Source: Vagococcus fessus (GTDB lineage: Bacteria; Bacillota; Bacilli; Lactobacillales; Vagococcaceae). Taken from it: DNA of 64,000 bases. Where the stretch lies: assembly GCF_003987565.1 (NCBI RefSeq), contig NZ_NGJY01000001.1, positions 744,001-808,000 of the forward strand. The letters run 5' to 3'. Below are positions 40,728 through 50,027 of the stretch, piece by piece. The notes beneath the pieces were generated by a model. It saw nothing but the letters and a program-made list of their open reading frames with translations. It was not told where the DNA came from and did no database searches. A program made the translations under genes and the position numbers. Positions within the stretch are counted from its first letter, which is position 1. Each line of letters starts with the position of its first letter.

Positions 40728-40756
40728 ACTATATAACGCTTACATATCAAAGTCAA
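40728..40756 (-). promoter_or_regulatory. Sigma-A promoter of uxuB-uxuA with cre-like spacer
   Basis: TTGACT (40751-40756), 17 bp, TATAGT (40728-40733). The spacer contains ATGTAAGCGTTATATA, a cre half-site, so CcpA may act here. Confidence 0.75.
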
Positions 40757-40803
40757 CATGTTTTTTATGTTTATTAATTAAAATAATGCCCCTTCAACTC
40801 AAT

Positions 40804-40819
40804 AACTAGTATGTTAGTT
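40804..40819. promoter_or_regulatory. Operator B of the uxu regulator
   Basis: AACTAGTATGTTAGTT, whose reverse complement AACTAACATACTAGTT differs from operator A at one position. It lies just upstream of the probable gntR promoter (TTTACA, 17 bp, TATACG), consistent with autoregulation. Confidence 0.65.
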
Positions 40820-40904
40820 CGGAAGGTTTTACACTTTTATATTCTTAGTTTATACGGTAAAATAGTGTTGACTATTTCATATTAAAAATAAATTGGAGGC
40901 TTTT

Positions 40905-41576
40905 ATGACTAATAAAGATTCAAATTTACAAGAACAAGCTTACTCCAAAATCAGAGAAAAAATAATTTACTGCACGTTCCCCCCAGGAACGAAACTCTCT
41001 GAAAAAGATCTAGAAGATAAAATAAAAATAGGACGCACACCTATACGTGAAGCACTTATCAGATTACGAAGAGAAGAACTTTTATATACTAAAGCCCAAA
41101 GTGGTAATTATATATCAAAAATCAACCTATCCACCGCTGATAATGCACGATTCGTAAGAGAACATATAGAGAAATTAGTAATGATAGAGTGTTGCTCAAA
41201 AGTTACTGATAATGACTTTTATAATTTAGAAAAAATTCTTGACGTCCAAAAAAAAGCAGCTATTGAAAACGACCCTATTTCATTTTTTATATCAGATGAC
41301 GAGTTTCATAAATATTTTTATAGTTTAGTAGGAAAAGAAGAGATTTGGGATTGGATGCAAACACACAACACTCATTTAAACAGATTTAGACTATTGAGAT
41401 TAAAAGTTGTCGAATTAAGATGGCAAACCATATTAGAACAACACTATCAAATTTTTGAAGCACTTAAATCAAAAAATCCTGAAGAATCTGAATTTTTGAC
41501 AGCACAACATCTTCATATGATGATTGACGAAAAACATAAATTAATAAAAGCTTACCCCGACTATTTCCAAGAATAA
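40905..41576 (+). CDS. GntR-family regulator of hexuronate genes (FadR subfamily)
   Basis: 223 residues from MTNKDSN after TTGGAGG. The N-terminal winged helix has the signature RTPIREALIRLRREELL (about 45-61); the C-terminal half is a helical FCD ligand domain with two histidines in TAQHLHMM. It is divergent from uxuB-uxuA, with paired operators between them, so it is the likely UxuR/ExuR-type repressor responding to a hexuronate intermediate. Confidence 0.88.
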   Translation: MTNKDSNLQEQAYSKIREKIIYCTFPPGTKLSEKDLEDKIKIGRTPIREALIRLRREELLYTKAQSGNYISKINLSTADNARFVREHIEKLVMIECCSKVTDNDFYNLEKILDVQKKAAIENDPISFFISDDEFHKYFYSLVGKEEIWDWMQTHNTHLNRFRLLRLKVVELRWQTILEQHYQIFEALKSKNPEESEFLTAQHLHMMIDEKHKLIKAYPDYFQE

Positions 41577-41618
41577 AAAAAGTACCCAACTCCGTAAAAA
41601 TGGAGATGGGTACTTTTT
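41575..41618. terminator. Bidirectional terminator between gntR and glmS
   Basis: Stem AAAGTACCCA/ACTCC with GGAG/TGGGTACTTT flanked by A and T runs, between converging genes. Confidence 0.88.
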
Positions 41619-43432
41619 TATTCTACTGTTACACTTTTCGCTAAGTTACGCGGTTTATCAACATCTAATCCACGTTGTAAACTTGCATAGTAGGCTAATA
41701 ATTGAACTGGAATAACACTTACTAACGGTGTTAATAGCGTATTGATTTTCGGTAAGATAATGTTATCTCCTTCTTTTTCAAGACCTTCCATTGAGATAAC
41801 TAATGTATCTGCCCCGCGACTTTCTACTTCTTTCAAGTTACCACGAGTATGACTTCCCATAACCTCTTCAGTGATAAGTCCGATAACAGGTGTTCCTTCT
41901 TCAATCAACGCAATTGTGCCGTGTTTTAATTCACCCGCAGCAAAACCTTCTGCTTGAATATATGAAATTTCTTTAAGTTTTAATGCTGCTTCCATTGATA
42001 CGAAGTAATCTAAACCACGACCAATATAAAAAGCATTACGTGTCGTACTTAATTTTTCTTTTGTTAACTCAGCAATCATTTCTTTTTGATTAACAAGCAC
42101 TTCCATCGCATTGGCAACTAAACCAAGCTCATGAACTAAATCAAATGCCATTGCATTTTCATTTCCATTTGCAACACCTGCTACTTTAGCAAGGATAGCT
42201 AGAGCGCCAATTTGTGCTGTATAAGCTTTAGTTGAAGCGACAGCAATTTCAGGTCCTGCATGAAGTAACATAGTTGTTTGAGCTTCTCTTGATAAAGTAG
42301 AACCTGCAACGTTTGTTAGTGTCATTGAATCGTAACCTAATTCATTAACTTTAACTAATACTTGACGACTATCTGCAGTTTCCCCACTTTGGCTAATAAA
42401 GATAAAGAATGGTTTTTCAGAAATAATTGGCATGTCATAAGCAAATTCACTGGCAACATGCACCTCAACTGGTGTCGCTGTTAAGTTTTCAATTAATTTT
42501 TTACCAACCCAGCCTGCATGCCAGCTTGTACCACACGCTACAATATAAACACGATCACTGTTATTTAATTTGCTTGTGATTTCTTCATCTACTTCTAATT
42601 CACCAGAAGCATTTGTATATTCTTGAACCAAGCGACGCATAACGGCCGGTTGTTCATCGATTTCTTTTAACATATAGTGAGCGTATGTTCCTTTTTCCAT
42701 ATCTGCCGCATCAATTTGAGCTTCATAAGGCGCACGTTCAACTATTTCACCAGTTTGAGTTTCAATTGTAACACCTTCAGCTTTGACTGTTACGATTTCA
42801 CCATCTGTTATTTCTAAAAATGTTTTAGTTTCAGAAATCATCGCCATAGCATCACTACAAATAACATTGAATCCTTCACCTAAACCAATTAATAATGGGC
42901 TTTTATTTTTAGCAACATAAACCACTTCAGGTTCTGCTACGTCCATTAAAGCGAAGGCATATGAGCCTTTGATAATCTCTAATGCTTTTCTTAAAGCTTC
43001 TTTAGCTGAAAGGTTTTCTGATACAGCTAGATAGTTAATCAATTGAACAGCCACTTCTGTATCTGTTTGACCAATAAAGTTAACACCTGATAAATACTCT
43101 GATTTAATCTCTTCAAAGTTTTCAATGACACCGTTATGAACTAGTGTAAAGCGACCACCTTCAACAGTATGAGGGTGAGCATTATTTTCAGATGGAACAC
43201 CGTGAGTCGCCCAACGTGTGTGTCCAATCCCAGTTGTTCCTGTTACGTCCGCTCCAACTTTATTTCTAAGTTCAGCAATACGTCCAACTGACTTCACTAC
43301 CGTTGTTTCTCCATCTTCTCCTGCCACACTAATACCCGCTGAATCATAGCCGCGGTATTCTAATTTTTCCAATCCATTTAATAAAACCTCTACTGTATTA
43401 CTACTTCCTACTACTCCAACAATTCCGCACAT
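41618..43432 (-). CDS. glmS: Glutamine--fructose-6-phosphate aminotransferase
   Basis: 604 residues. MCGIVGVVG has the N-terminal nucleophile Cys2; the glutaminase half is followed by two SIS isomerase domains ([22 protein letters not shown]) and ends [13 protein letters not shown]. It makes glucosamine-6-phosphate for the cell wall. Its leader holds a self-cleaving ribozyme and NagR-like boxes. Confidence 0.97.
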   Translation of the reverse strand: MCGIVGVVGSSNTVEVLLNGLEKLEYRGYDSAGISVAGEDGETTVVKSVGRIAELRNKVGADVTGTTGIGHTRWATHGVPSENNAHPHTVEGGRFTLVHNGVIENFEEIKSEYLSGVNFIGQTDTEVAVQLINYLAVSENLSAKEALRKALEIIKGSYAFALMDVAEPEVVYVAKNKSPLLIGLGEGFNVICSDAMAMISETKTFLEITDGEIVTVKAEGVTIETQTGEIVERAPYEAQIDAADMEKGTYAHYMLKEIDEQPAVMRRLVQEYTNASGELEVDEEITSKLNNSDRVYIVACGTSWHAGWVGKKLIENLTATPVEVHVASEFAYDMPIISEKPFFIFISQSGETADSRQVLVKVNELGYDSMTLTNVAGSTLSREAQTTMLLHAGPEIAVASTKAYTAQIGALAILAKVAGVANGNENAMAFDLVHELGLVANAMEVLVNQKEMIAELTKEKLSTTRNAFYIGRGLDYFVSMEAALKLKEISYIQAEGFAAGELKHGTIALIEEGTPVIGLITEEVMGSHTRGNLKEVESRGADTLVISMEGLEKEGDNIILPKINTLLTPLVSVIPVQLLAYYASLQRGLDVDKPRNLAKSVTVE

Positions 43433-43478
43433 AGTTAAACTCCTACTTTCTTATGTTTAGTCTTGTTTCTATCTGCGT

Positions 43479-43602
43479 GGTTTAACCTTTGTTCTAGCCT
43501 TACAACTAGTTTTTAATTAAACCTTTAGGGTGCAGTCCCTAGAGTCATCCGCCGAATTTTCGATAAACTCTTCCTCGTCACCTATTAGATAGGTCTGGCG
43601 CT
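43479..43602 (-). ncRNA. glmS ribozyme
   Basis: The minus strand reads ATAGCGCCAGA, then GACGAGGA, TATCGAA, ATTCGGCGGATGACTC and CTAG...CTAG / GGTTTAA...TTAAACC stems, the conserved core of the glmS ribozyme class. Cleavage is expected between A43602 and G43601. The class cuts its own mRNA when glucosamine-6-phosphate binds, lowering GlmS synthesis. Confidence 0.95.
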
Positions 43603-43608
43603 ATAAAC

Positions 43609-43624
43609 AAAATTGGTATAGATA
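43609..43624. promoter_or_regulatory. NagR-like box 1 at glmS (in the leader)
   Basis: AAAATTGGTATAGATA, sharing TTGGTATAGA with boxes 2 and 3 and TGGTATAG with the nagB operators. It lies between the promoter and the ribozyme cleavage site. Confidence 0.55.
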
Positions 43625-43659
43625 TATAATCTCACACACCAACCATAGAAACAAGATTT

Positions 43660-43688
43660 ATAATACTATCTCACGTGAAATAAGTCAA
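43660..43688 (-). promoter_or_regulatory. Sigma-A promoter of glmS
   Basis: TTGACT (43683-43688), 17 bp, TATTAT (43660-43665) on the minus strand, placing the ribozyme about 50 nt into the transcript. Confidence 0.82.
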
Positions 43689-43706
43689 CCTTTTAATTAG
43701 ATTAAT

Positions 43707-43746
43707 AAAATTGGTATAGATACAATGCCTAAAATTGGTATAGATA
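43707..43746. promoter_or_regulatory. NagR-like boxes 2 and 3 upstream of the glmS promoter
   Basis: Two further copies of AAAATTGGTATAGATA at 43707-43722 and 43731-43746, 24 bp apart, upstream of the -35. All three glmS copies are identical over 16 bp. NagR control of glmS is known in Streptococcus mutans. Confidence 0.55.
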
Positions 43747-43760
43747 TTTGTTTTGAATGC

Positions 43761-43789
43761 AAAAAAAACTCGAGAAATTAATCTCGAGT
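43761..43789 (-). terminator. Terminator after glmM
   Basis: Perfect stem ACTCGAGA with TCTCGAGT, 6-nt loop, followed on the minus strand by eight T. Confidence 0.88.
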
Positions 43790-43801
43790 CTCAAAAACTG
43801 A

Positions 43802-45157
43802 TTAGTCTAATCCGATTTCAGAACGCACAACATCTGCAATCTTATCTACATAATAATTTACTTTTTCAATCGTTGGAGCTTCTGCCATAACACGCAGTAA
43901 AGGCTCTGTTCCTGAAGGACGAACTAAGATACGTCCATCGCCATTCATTTCAGCTTCTGCTTCATCAATAGCTGCTTTAATAGCTGGAACTTCCATTGCG
44001 CCATTTTTATTTGATACTTTAATATTAACTAGTTTTTGTGGGTATTCTTCAATTTCTGATGCTAATTCTGATAATTTTTTACCAGTTTCTTTCATCACAT
44101 TAATTAATTGAATACCTGATAACATTCCATCACCAGTTGTATTATGGTCTAAGAAAATCATATGACCTGATTGTTCTCCACCAAAATTGTAGCCATTTTT
44201 ACGCATTTCTTCTACAACATAACGGTCACCAACTTGTGTTGCTAAGGCAACCATACCTTCAGCTTCAACTGCTTTATGGAAACCTAAGTTACTCATGACA
44301 GTTGAGACGATTGTATTTTTCTTAAGTTTGCCATTTTCGTATAAATATTTACCACAGATGAACATAATTTTATCGCCATCAACGATTTTACCTGTTTCAT
44401 CAACAGCAATAACACGGTCGCCATCACCATCGAAAGCTAGACCAATCGCTGCTTCTTTTTCGACAACTAATTCTGCTAAACGCTCTGGGTGTGTTGAGCC
44501 TACACCATCATTGATATTCAAACCATTTGGACTTGTTCCCATTGTATAAAAGTCTGCTTCCAAGTCAGCAAACACACGGTTAACAAGCGGTGTTGTAGCA
44601 CCATGAGCACCATCTAAACATACTTTAATTCCTTCAAAATCCCCTTCAACTGTTTCAGTTAAGAATTGAGAATATTTTAAAATACCTTCTGGAAAATCAT
44701 CAAGCGTTCCTAATCCATCAGCTGATGGACGAGGTAATGTATCTTCTGTCGCATCTAATAACGTTTCAATCTCAGCTTCTTGAGAATCAACTAATTTAAA
44801 ACCATCTGGACCAAAGAATTTAATCCCATTATCTTGAGCTGGATTATGTGATGCTGAGATCATAACTCCTGCTGCTGCTTTTTGTAAACGAGTTAAATAA
44901 GAAACACCTGGTGTTGGAATAACACCTAATTGGAAAACTTCAATCCCAACTGATAGTAAACCTGAAACAAGTGCTGTTTCTAATAACTCGCCTGAAATAC
45001 GTGTATCGCGTCCAACTAACACACGAGGTTTAGAATCGCCTTCGTGGTGTTGACACAACACATATCCTCCACAACGTCCTAATTTAAATGCTAATTCTGG
45101 TGTTAACTCTTGATTCGCAACACCTCTGACACCATCTGTTCCAAAATATTTTCCCAT
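43802..45157 (-). CDS. glmM: Phosphoglucosamine mutase
   Basis: 451 residues from [12 protein letters not shown] after GGAGAG. The phosphoserine loop is [18 protein letters not shown], the metal loop DGDGDR and the sugar loop GGEQSGH. It turns glucosamine-6-phosphate into glucosamine-1-phosphate. Downstream of cdaA-cdaR in the conserved c-di-AMP cluster, where GlmM is known to interact with CdaA. Confidence 0.97.
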   Translation of the reverse strand: MGKYFGTDGVRGVANQELTPELAFKLGRCGGYVLCQHHEGDSKPRVLVGRDTRISGELLETALVSGLLSVGIEVFQLGVIPTPGVSYLTRLQKAAAGVMISASHNPAQDNGIKFFGPDGFKLVDSQEAEIETLLDATEDTLPRPSADGLGTLDDFPEGILKYSQFLTETVEGDFEGIKVCLDGAHGATTPLVNRVFADLEADFYTMGTSPNGLNINDGVGSTHPERLAELVVEKEAAIGLAFDGDGDRVIAVDETGKIVDGDKIMFICGKYLYENGKLKKNTIVSTVMSNLGFHKAVEAEGMVALATQVGDRYVVEEMRKNGYNFGGEQSGHMIFLDHNTTGDGMLSGIQLINVMKETGKKLSELASEIEEYPQKLVNIKVSNKNGAMEVPAIKAAIDEAEAEMNGDGRILVRPSGTEPLLRVMAEAPTIEKVNYYVDKIADVVRSEIGLD

Positions 45158-45186
45158 GTTATATCTCTCCATTACTATTCATTATT

Positions 45187-46164
45187 TTAATCTTTATTTT
45201 TGTCTTTATCCTCTTTTACAAACTGAGGTACTGTATTCACGGTCACCACTTTAGGCTCAACTTCAACACCATCTGGGGCAATCAATTGATAGGAACTCGT
45301 TCTTTCTTTTGTAATACTTGTCGTATCGATAAATAACTGAACCTTATCAACTTTCTCTAAGGATTCTCTCGAACCTTTAACAGTTATATTTTTAACCTCT
45401 GGAATAAATTCAAACGATTTTATATTTGAAGAAATCTTGCCTGATTGCTTGATTTCTAATGGTACTGATTTAGACGGTGCCGAAATTTTCAACTTTACGT
45501 TTACCGTTGGTGGAACCATAATAACACTCATACTATTTGATTCTTTATCCAGGGCAACTAAGCTTACTTTTTTCGTCATTCCTTCTGACAAATCACGGTC
45601 ATCTTCTAAGAAAGCATTCACACTCTTGATTTGTTTCAACGTCTCACTTCCCGCTGTAATTTCGACTTCAGCAGGGTCACTTGTCATACTTTCTAAATCA
45701 TACCCTTTTTTTAACAAATTATCATTCGCTACAGGCGTCACTTTAAAACGCTTCGTCTTACGTTTTTCAATCGTAACATTGATAGACTGATCCTTCAAAA
45801 TAGCATTCACAGCACCATTTAGATTTTTTACTTTCAAAGGTACCTCAAAAGTACCTTCTTTATATCCTGTTAAATCAGCCTCGACTTTAAATCCTCTGGT
45901 TTGTTCATGAGACTCACTATCCAATAGAACTTTATTATTACTCTTCAAATAAACAGTAGTTGTTGGATCAAATCCCGTTACATAATACTTACTTTCATCG
46001 TACTTCACTTGAATCGGAACCTTATCAGCTACAGCCGAAATACTTGGCGATGTATCATTTAAGGATGGTCGTTTTTCAGAATTAGCATTCATGAAAAGTA
46101 ACAAGGCAAAAACCAACGCTAATACTTTAGTGAACCACTTACTGTTAGCTAATCTTTCCATCAC
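45187..46164 (-). CDS. cdaR: CdaR (YbbR-domain) regulator of c-di-AMP synthesis
   Basis: 325 residues: a membrane anchor near the N-terminus (WFTKVLALVFALLLFMNANS) then three to four YbbR repeats of beta-rich sequence outside the membrane, and a charged KEDKDKNKD end. CdaR modulates CdaA. Its ATG overlaps the cdaA stop by 4 bp. Confidence 0.93.
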   Translation of the reverse strand: MMERLANSKWFTKVLALVFALLLFMNANSEKRPSLNDTSPSISAVADKVPIQVKYDESKYYVTGFDPTTTVYLKSNNKVLLDSESHEQTRGFKVEADLTGYKEGTFEVPLKVKNLNGAVNAILKDQSINVTIEKRKTKRFKVTPVANDNLLKKGYDLESMTSDPAEVEITAGSETLKQIKSVNAFLEDDRDLSEGMTKKVSLVALDKESNSMSVIMVPPTVNVKLKISAPSKSVPLEIKQSGKISSNIKSFEFIPEVKNITVKGSRESLEKVDKVQLFIDTTSITKERTSSYQLIAPDGVEVEPKVVTVNTVPQFVKEDKDKNKD

Positions 46165-47051
46165 TTACCGCCCCCTTTTGAAAAACCGTCTAGGAACGAT
46201 TGAAATAACGACTCTTTTTCGACTTCTTTTTCATGAACCAATTCTTTTTTCAAGATAGCATAGTACTCGTCTCTAGATAAATGTGCGTGTAATTGATTAT
46301 CCTGCGCTAAACTAACTGCACCGGTCTCTTCAGACACAATAATCGTCAACGCATCACTCACTTCACTGACACCTACTGCCGCTCTATGCCTTGTTCCAAA
46401 TTCTTTTGGAATAGTTTCATTCTCAGATAACGGTAAGTAAGCACATGCTACAGCAATCTTATCCCCTTGAATAATAACAGCACCATCATGAAGTGGTGTA
46501 TTTGGAATGAATATATTTATCAATAACTCACCTGTTATGGTCGCATTAATAGGGATACCCGTATCAATATAGTCATCCAATCCTGTTGATTTTTCAATGG
46601 TGATAAGAGCACCAATTTTACGTTTCGACATATACTCAATAGCTTTATCTAATGATTTTACCATCGCAATGTCTTTACGTTCACTCTTTTGGGTCTTATT
46701 AAGAAAGCCCACACGACCAAGATGTTCCAATCCGCGCCTTACCTCAGGTTGGAAAATAATAATGGCCGCGATCACACCATACGTAATTACTTGGTCCATC
46801 AACCACGATACTGTATTTAGACCCAAGATCATGCTTATAATTCGAACAATAATGATAACGGCAATCCCTTTTAATAATTGAACCGCTTTTGTTCCCTTTA
46901 AAAGACTGAATAATTTATATATCAAATACCAGACTACTACAATATCCAATACATTAATTAAGAAATTAGGTGTTAGTACATAATTGTGGACGATGTCTTG
47001 CCATGTTTCAAGTTTAAATAAATTATAAAACTGTTGTATCACGGTCGTCAC
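46161..47051 (-). CDS. cdaA: Diadenylate cyclase CdaA
   Basis: 296 residues: three membrane helices (to about residue 100), then the DAC domain with PLHDGAVII and GTRHRAAVGVSE, the DGA and RHR catalytic motifs. It makes c-di-AMP from two ATP at the membrane; the messenger controls potassium and osmolyte balance. First gene of cdaA-cdaR-glmM. Confidence 0.96.
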   Translation of the reverse strand: MTTVIQQFYNLFKLETWQDIVHNYVLTPNFLINVLDIVVVWYLIYKLFSLLKGTKAVQLLKGIAVIIIVRIISMILGLNTVSWLMDQVITYGVIAAIIIFQPEVRRGLEHLGRVGFLNKTQKSERKDIAMVKSLDKAIEYMSKRKIGALITIEKSTGLDDYIDTGIPINATITGELLINIFIPNTPLHDGAVIIQGDKIAVACAYLPLSENETIPKEFGTRHRAAVGVSEVSDALTIIVSEETGAVSLAQDNQLHAHLSRDEYYAILKKELVHEKEVEKESLFQSFLDGFSKGGGK

Positions 47052-47136
47052 TCCTTATGCTTCAGTTATCTTTCTTAGTATATCACATTATAAAACATGA
47101 GAAAACTATCCCGTAATGACTAGACCATTCAAAATA

Positions 47137-47174
47137 AAAAACAGTAGCTAGTCTTCACCAGTTACTGTTTTTAT
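47137..47174 (-). terminator. Terminator after the glucosidase
   Basis: Stem AAAAACAGTAGCTAGT with ACCAGTTACTGTTTTT (one mismatch and one G-U), flanked by A and T runs. Confidence 0.75.
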
Positions 47175-47175
47175 A

Positions 47176-48798
47176 TTATTTAAAAATTATCGCTTCATAA
47201 GGTCTTAATTTCAGGCAAGCCCCTTCTTGTAGTAAGTCTTCATAATTACTTAAAATAACCTCTGTTGGCGATTGCTCAACCAAATCATAATCAACTATCT
47301 CTTCTGTAAAGTTAGCGACAACTAACCAACTTTCACCATCTAAAGAACGTTCATAAACATACAACGCATCACTTTCTGGCAGTAATTCTCGGTACTCTCC
47401 CCAGACAACTATCGGATTATTTTTTCTTAACTCGATTAATTTTTGATAATGATAAAAAATCGAATTCGGATTGCTTAGCGCTTGTTCCACGTTAATCTCC
47501 TCCACACGAGGATTTAAAGTTAACCAAGGTTCTCCTTCTGTGAATCCTGCATGTTCTTCAGAATTCCAGTGCATTGGACGACGGGCATTGTCACGTCCTT
47601 TTTTATTAATCGAGAACAAAATATCTTCTTTTGAATACCCTTTGGCAAAACGGTCATGGTACATATTCAAACTTTCAATATCATCTAATTGCGAAACATC
47701 TTGCACAGGTGTATTAACCATACCAATTTCTTCACCTTGATAAATATAAGGTGTTCCTTTTTGCATATGAAGAATCGTTGCTAACATCTTACCACTCAAC
47801 TCACGGTATTCTTCAGAATCATTCCCCCATCTCGAAATAATTCGAGGCGTATCATGATTATTCCAGAACAAACTATTCCAACCGTCACCATTAAAACAAG
47901 TTTGCCATTTCGAGAAAATACGTTTTAATTCTTTAAAATCAAGAGCTTGCCAATCCCATTTTTCTTTCCCAGGGACTTCATCTAATCCAATATGCTCAAA
48001 TTGGAAGACCATTGAGAGTTCATCCCGTTTAGGATCCGAATAAAGTTTAGCAATTTCAGGAGTCGCTCCCCATGTTTCACCAACAGTCATGACATCATGT
48101 TTCCCAAACGTTTCTTTATTCATTTCCTGTAAATACTCATGTAATTTAGGACCATTTCCTGTGATTTCATTATCAGGCTGCTTGCCAATCAAATCAATCA
48201 CATCCATGCGGAAACCGCCAATTCCTTTATCTAACCAGAAATTCATCATGTCCCAGACTTCTTCTCGTACCTTTTTATTTTCCCAGTTTAAATCTGGCTG
48301 TTTTTTACTAAATAGATGTAAATAATATTGCCCAGTTGTCTCATCAAATTCCCACGCTGGACCACTAAAAGTAGACCCTAAGCCATTGGGAACATCACCT
48401 TCAACAGGGTCACGCCAAATGTAGTAATCACGGTATGGATTATCTTTCGATTTTTTCGCTTCAATAAACCACGGGTGTTCATCCGACGTGTGATTAACTA
48501 CTAAATCCATAATCAGGCGAATGCCACGCTCATTACATGACTGAATCAAATCATCCATATCTGCCATTGACCCAAACTCTGCCATAATATTTCTGTAATC
48601 ACTAATATCATAGCCATTATCATCATTAGGCGATTCAAAGACTGGACTTAGCCATAATGCATCAATCCCTAATTTTTTTAGATAATCTAAGCGACTAATA
48701 ATACCTTGGATATCACCAACACCGTCACCATTACTATCTTGAAAACTTCTTGGATAAATTTGATACACAACCGAATCATGCCACCATTTTTTTTGCAT
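47176..48798 (-). CDS. GH13 alpha-glucosidase (oligo-1,6-glucosidase type)
   Basis: 540 residues from MQKKWWHDSVVYQIYPRSF; I chose the ATG at 48798 after AGGAG because the longer frame would include the operator. GH13 regions: DLVVNHTSDEHPWF, GFRMDVIDLIG (nucleophile Asp), VGETWG (acid/base Glu) and NNHDTPR. These fit family GH13_31 enzymes acting on isomaltose-, maltose- or sucrose-type oligosaccharides; exact linkage is not decidable here. Downstream of a LacI regulator with its own operator. Confidence 0.88.
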   Translation of the reverse strand: MQKKWWHDSVVYQIYPRSFQDSNGDGVGDIQGIISRLDYLKKLGIDALWLSPVFESPNDDNGYDISDYRNIMAEFGSMADMDDLIQSCNERGIRLIMDLVVNHTSDEHPWFIEAKKSKDNPYRDYYIWRDPVEGDVPNGLGSTFSGPAWEFDETTGQYYLHLFSKKQPDLNWENKKVREEVWDMMNFWLDKGIGGFRMDVIDLIGKQPDNEITGNGPKLHEYLQEMNKETFGKHDVMTVGETWGATPEIAKLYSDPKRDELSMVFQFEHIGLDEVPGKEKWDWQALDFKELKRIFSKWQTCFNGDGWNSLFWNNHDTPRIISRWGNDSEEYRELSGKMLATILHMQKGTPYIYQGEEIGMVNTPVQDVSQLDDIESLNMYHDRFAKGYSKEDILFSINKKGRDNARRPMHWNSEEHAGFTEGEPWLTLNPRVEEINVEQALSNPNSIFYHYQKLIELRKNNPIVVWGEYRELLPESDALYVYERSLDGESWLVVANFTEEIVDYDLVEQSPTEVILSNYEDLLQEGACLKLRPYEAIIFK

Positions 48799-48814
48799 AA
48801 CTATTCTCCTTTTT

Positions 48815-48830
48815 ACGTAAACGTTTACGT
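48815..48830. promoter_or_regulatory. LacI-type operator upstream of the glucosidase
   Basis: ACGTAAACGTTTACGT, a perfect 16-bp palindrome between the regulator stop and the glucosidase ribosome site. The core GTAAACGTTTAC recurs before the regulator gene. Confidence 0.8.
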
Positions 48831-48856
48831 TTTTATTTAAAATGCAATGACGCATT

Positions 48857-49858
48857 TTAAGTTAGACTCACCACTGACTCGCGTTCAATAATATCAAATG
48901 GTACAATGTCACTCTCAATAACGTCATTAGTTTCAATTGCTTGTATTATTTTAAAAACCGACTGACTCCCCATCTCGAATAAAGGCTGATGTACTGTTGT
49001 CAATTCTGGGTAACATAATTTGGCCGTAGTTGAATCGTCAAATCCCATAATCGAAATGTCTTCTGGTACATTTAGTCCTTTTTTACGACAAGCCTTCATC
49101 GCCCCGATCGCAGCCTCATCACTGGCACAAAATAAAGCGGTCGTGTCTATCTGGTCAAGGCTTATTTCAACACCCTTTTCAGCAGTCTCTACACCAAAAT
49201 CACCAGAAATAATCCACTTCTCATCAAGTTGTAGATTCGCTTCTTCAAACGCTCGTCTATAGCCTTTAATACGAGGTTCTCCCGCTACTTTATCTGTAGG
49301 ATTAAGTCCCACCAACCCTATTTTTTTATGACCTTTTCCTATTAAATAACGAGTAGCCTCTAAAGCAGCTTGATAATCGTCAATCTTAATTTTAGAAAAG
49401 TCTTGCGTATCAGAATCCGAAGATATAAAAATATGAGGCGTAGTTGACTGTTTTACCAAATCGTAGTCATCATCTGTGGTTTGAACTGACACAAAAATCA
49501 AGCCACTCACACGTCTTTCTGTTAGCGTCGCTAACGCGTGTTCAAAATGCTCTCCGCCATTACCACTGTGTGCTAATAAAATTGAGTAACCATTTTTTCG
49601 TGCTTCTTCTTCTATCCCTTCAACAATTAATCCAAAATAATTAGTAACCACATTGGGAATAATAACACCTATCGACCGTGTGAACTTTCGCTTCAATCCA
49701 CTAGCCATTTCATTTTTTTGATAACCCGCTTCTTTAATAATCGCTTCAACTTTTTCACCTGTTGCTTTGCCGTAACCGCCTTTTTTATTCATCACTCTCG
49801 AGACAGTCGCTACTGAAACACCTGCACGTTTAGCAATTTCAACCATGGATAATGTCAT
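48857..49858 (-). CDS. LacI-family transcription regulator (MalR-like)
   Basis: 333 residues. The N-terminal helix-turn-helix and hinge read MVEIAKRAGVSVATVSRVMN and MASGLKRKFTRSIGVIIP, followed by a periplasmic-binding-like effector domain with IMGFDDS. ATG follows AGGAGGTATGGT. Its gene precedes the glucosidase and both have GTAAACGTTTAC palindromes, so it likely represses both and is released by a glucoside. Confidence 0.9.
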   Translation of the reverse strand: MTLSMVEIAKRAGVSVATVSRVMNKKGGYGKATGEKVEAIIKEAGYQKNEMASGLKRKFTRSIGVIIPNVVTNYFGLIVEGIEEEARKNGYSILLAHSGNGGEHFEHALATLTERRVSGLIFVSVQTTDDDYDLVKQSTTPHIFISSDSDTQDFSKIKIDDYQAALEATRYLIGKGHKKIGLVGLNPTDKVAGEPRIKGYRRAFEEANLQLDEKWIISGDFGVETAEKGVEISLDQIDTTALFCASDEAAIGAMKACRKKGLNVPEDISIMGFDDSTTAKLCYPELTTVHQPLFEMGSQSVFKIIQAIETNDVIESDIVPFDIIERESVVSLT

Positions 49859-49884
49859 ACCATACCTCCTTTCAAACTCTTAAC

Positions 49885-49896
49885 GTAAACGTTTAC
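49885..49896. promoter_or_regulatory. LacI-type operator upstream of the regulator gene
   Basis: GTAAACGTTTAC, perfect palindrome located just downstream of the regulator -10, consistent with autoregulation. Confidence 0.75.
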
Positions 49897-49909
49897 TCTT
49901 TATAGTGAA

Positions 49910-49938
49910 AGAATAACATTCTCACTTTCTCCTGTCAA
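49910..49938 (-). promoter_or_regulatory. Sigma-A promoter of the LacI-type regulator
   Basis: TTGACA (49933-49938), 17 bp, TATTCT (49910-49915) on the minus strand. Confidence 0.75.
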
Positions 49939-50027
49939 TTAAAACAAGTATTTACATTTAGTATAAATCAGTGTACGATAAAGTTGATAGGAAAATAATC
50001 CTCGAATTATACAAGAAAGGAGATTTT

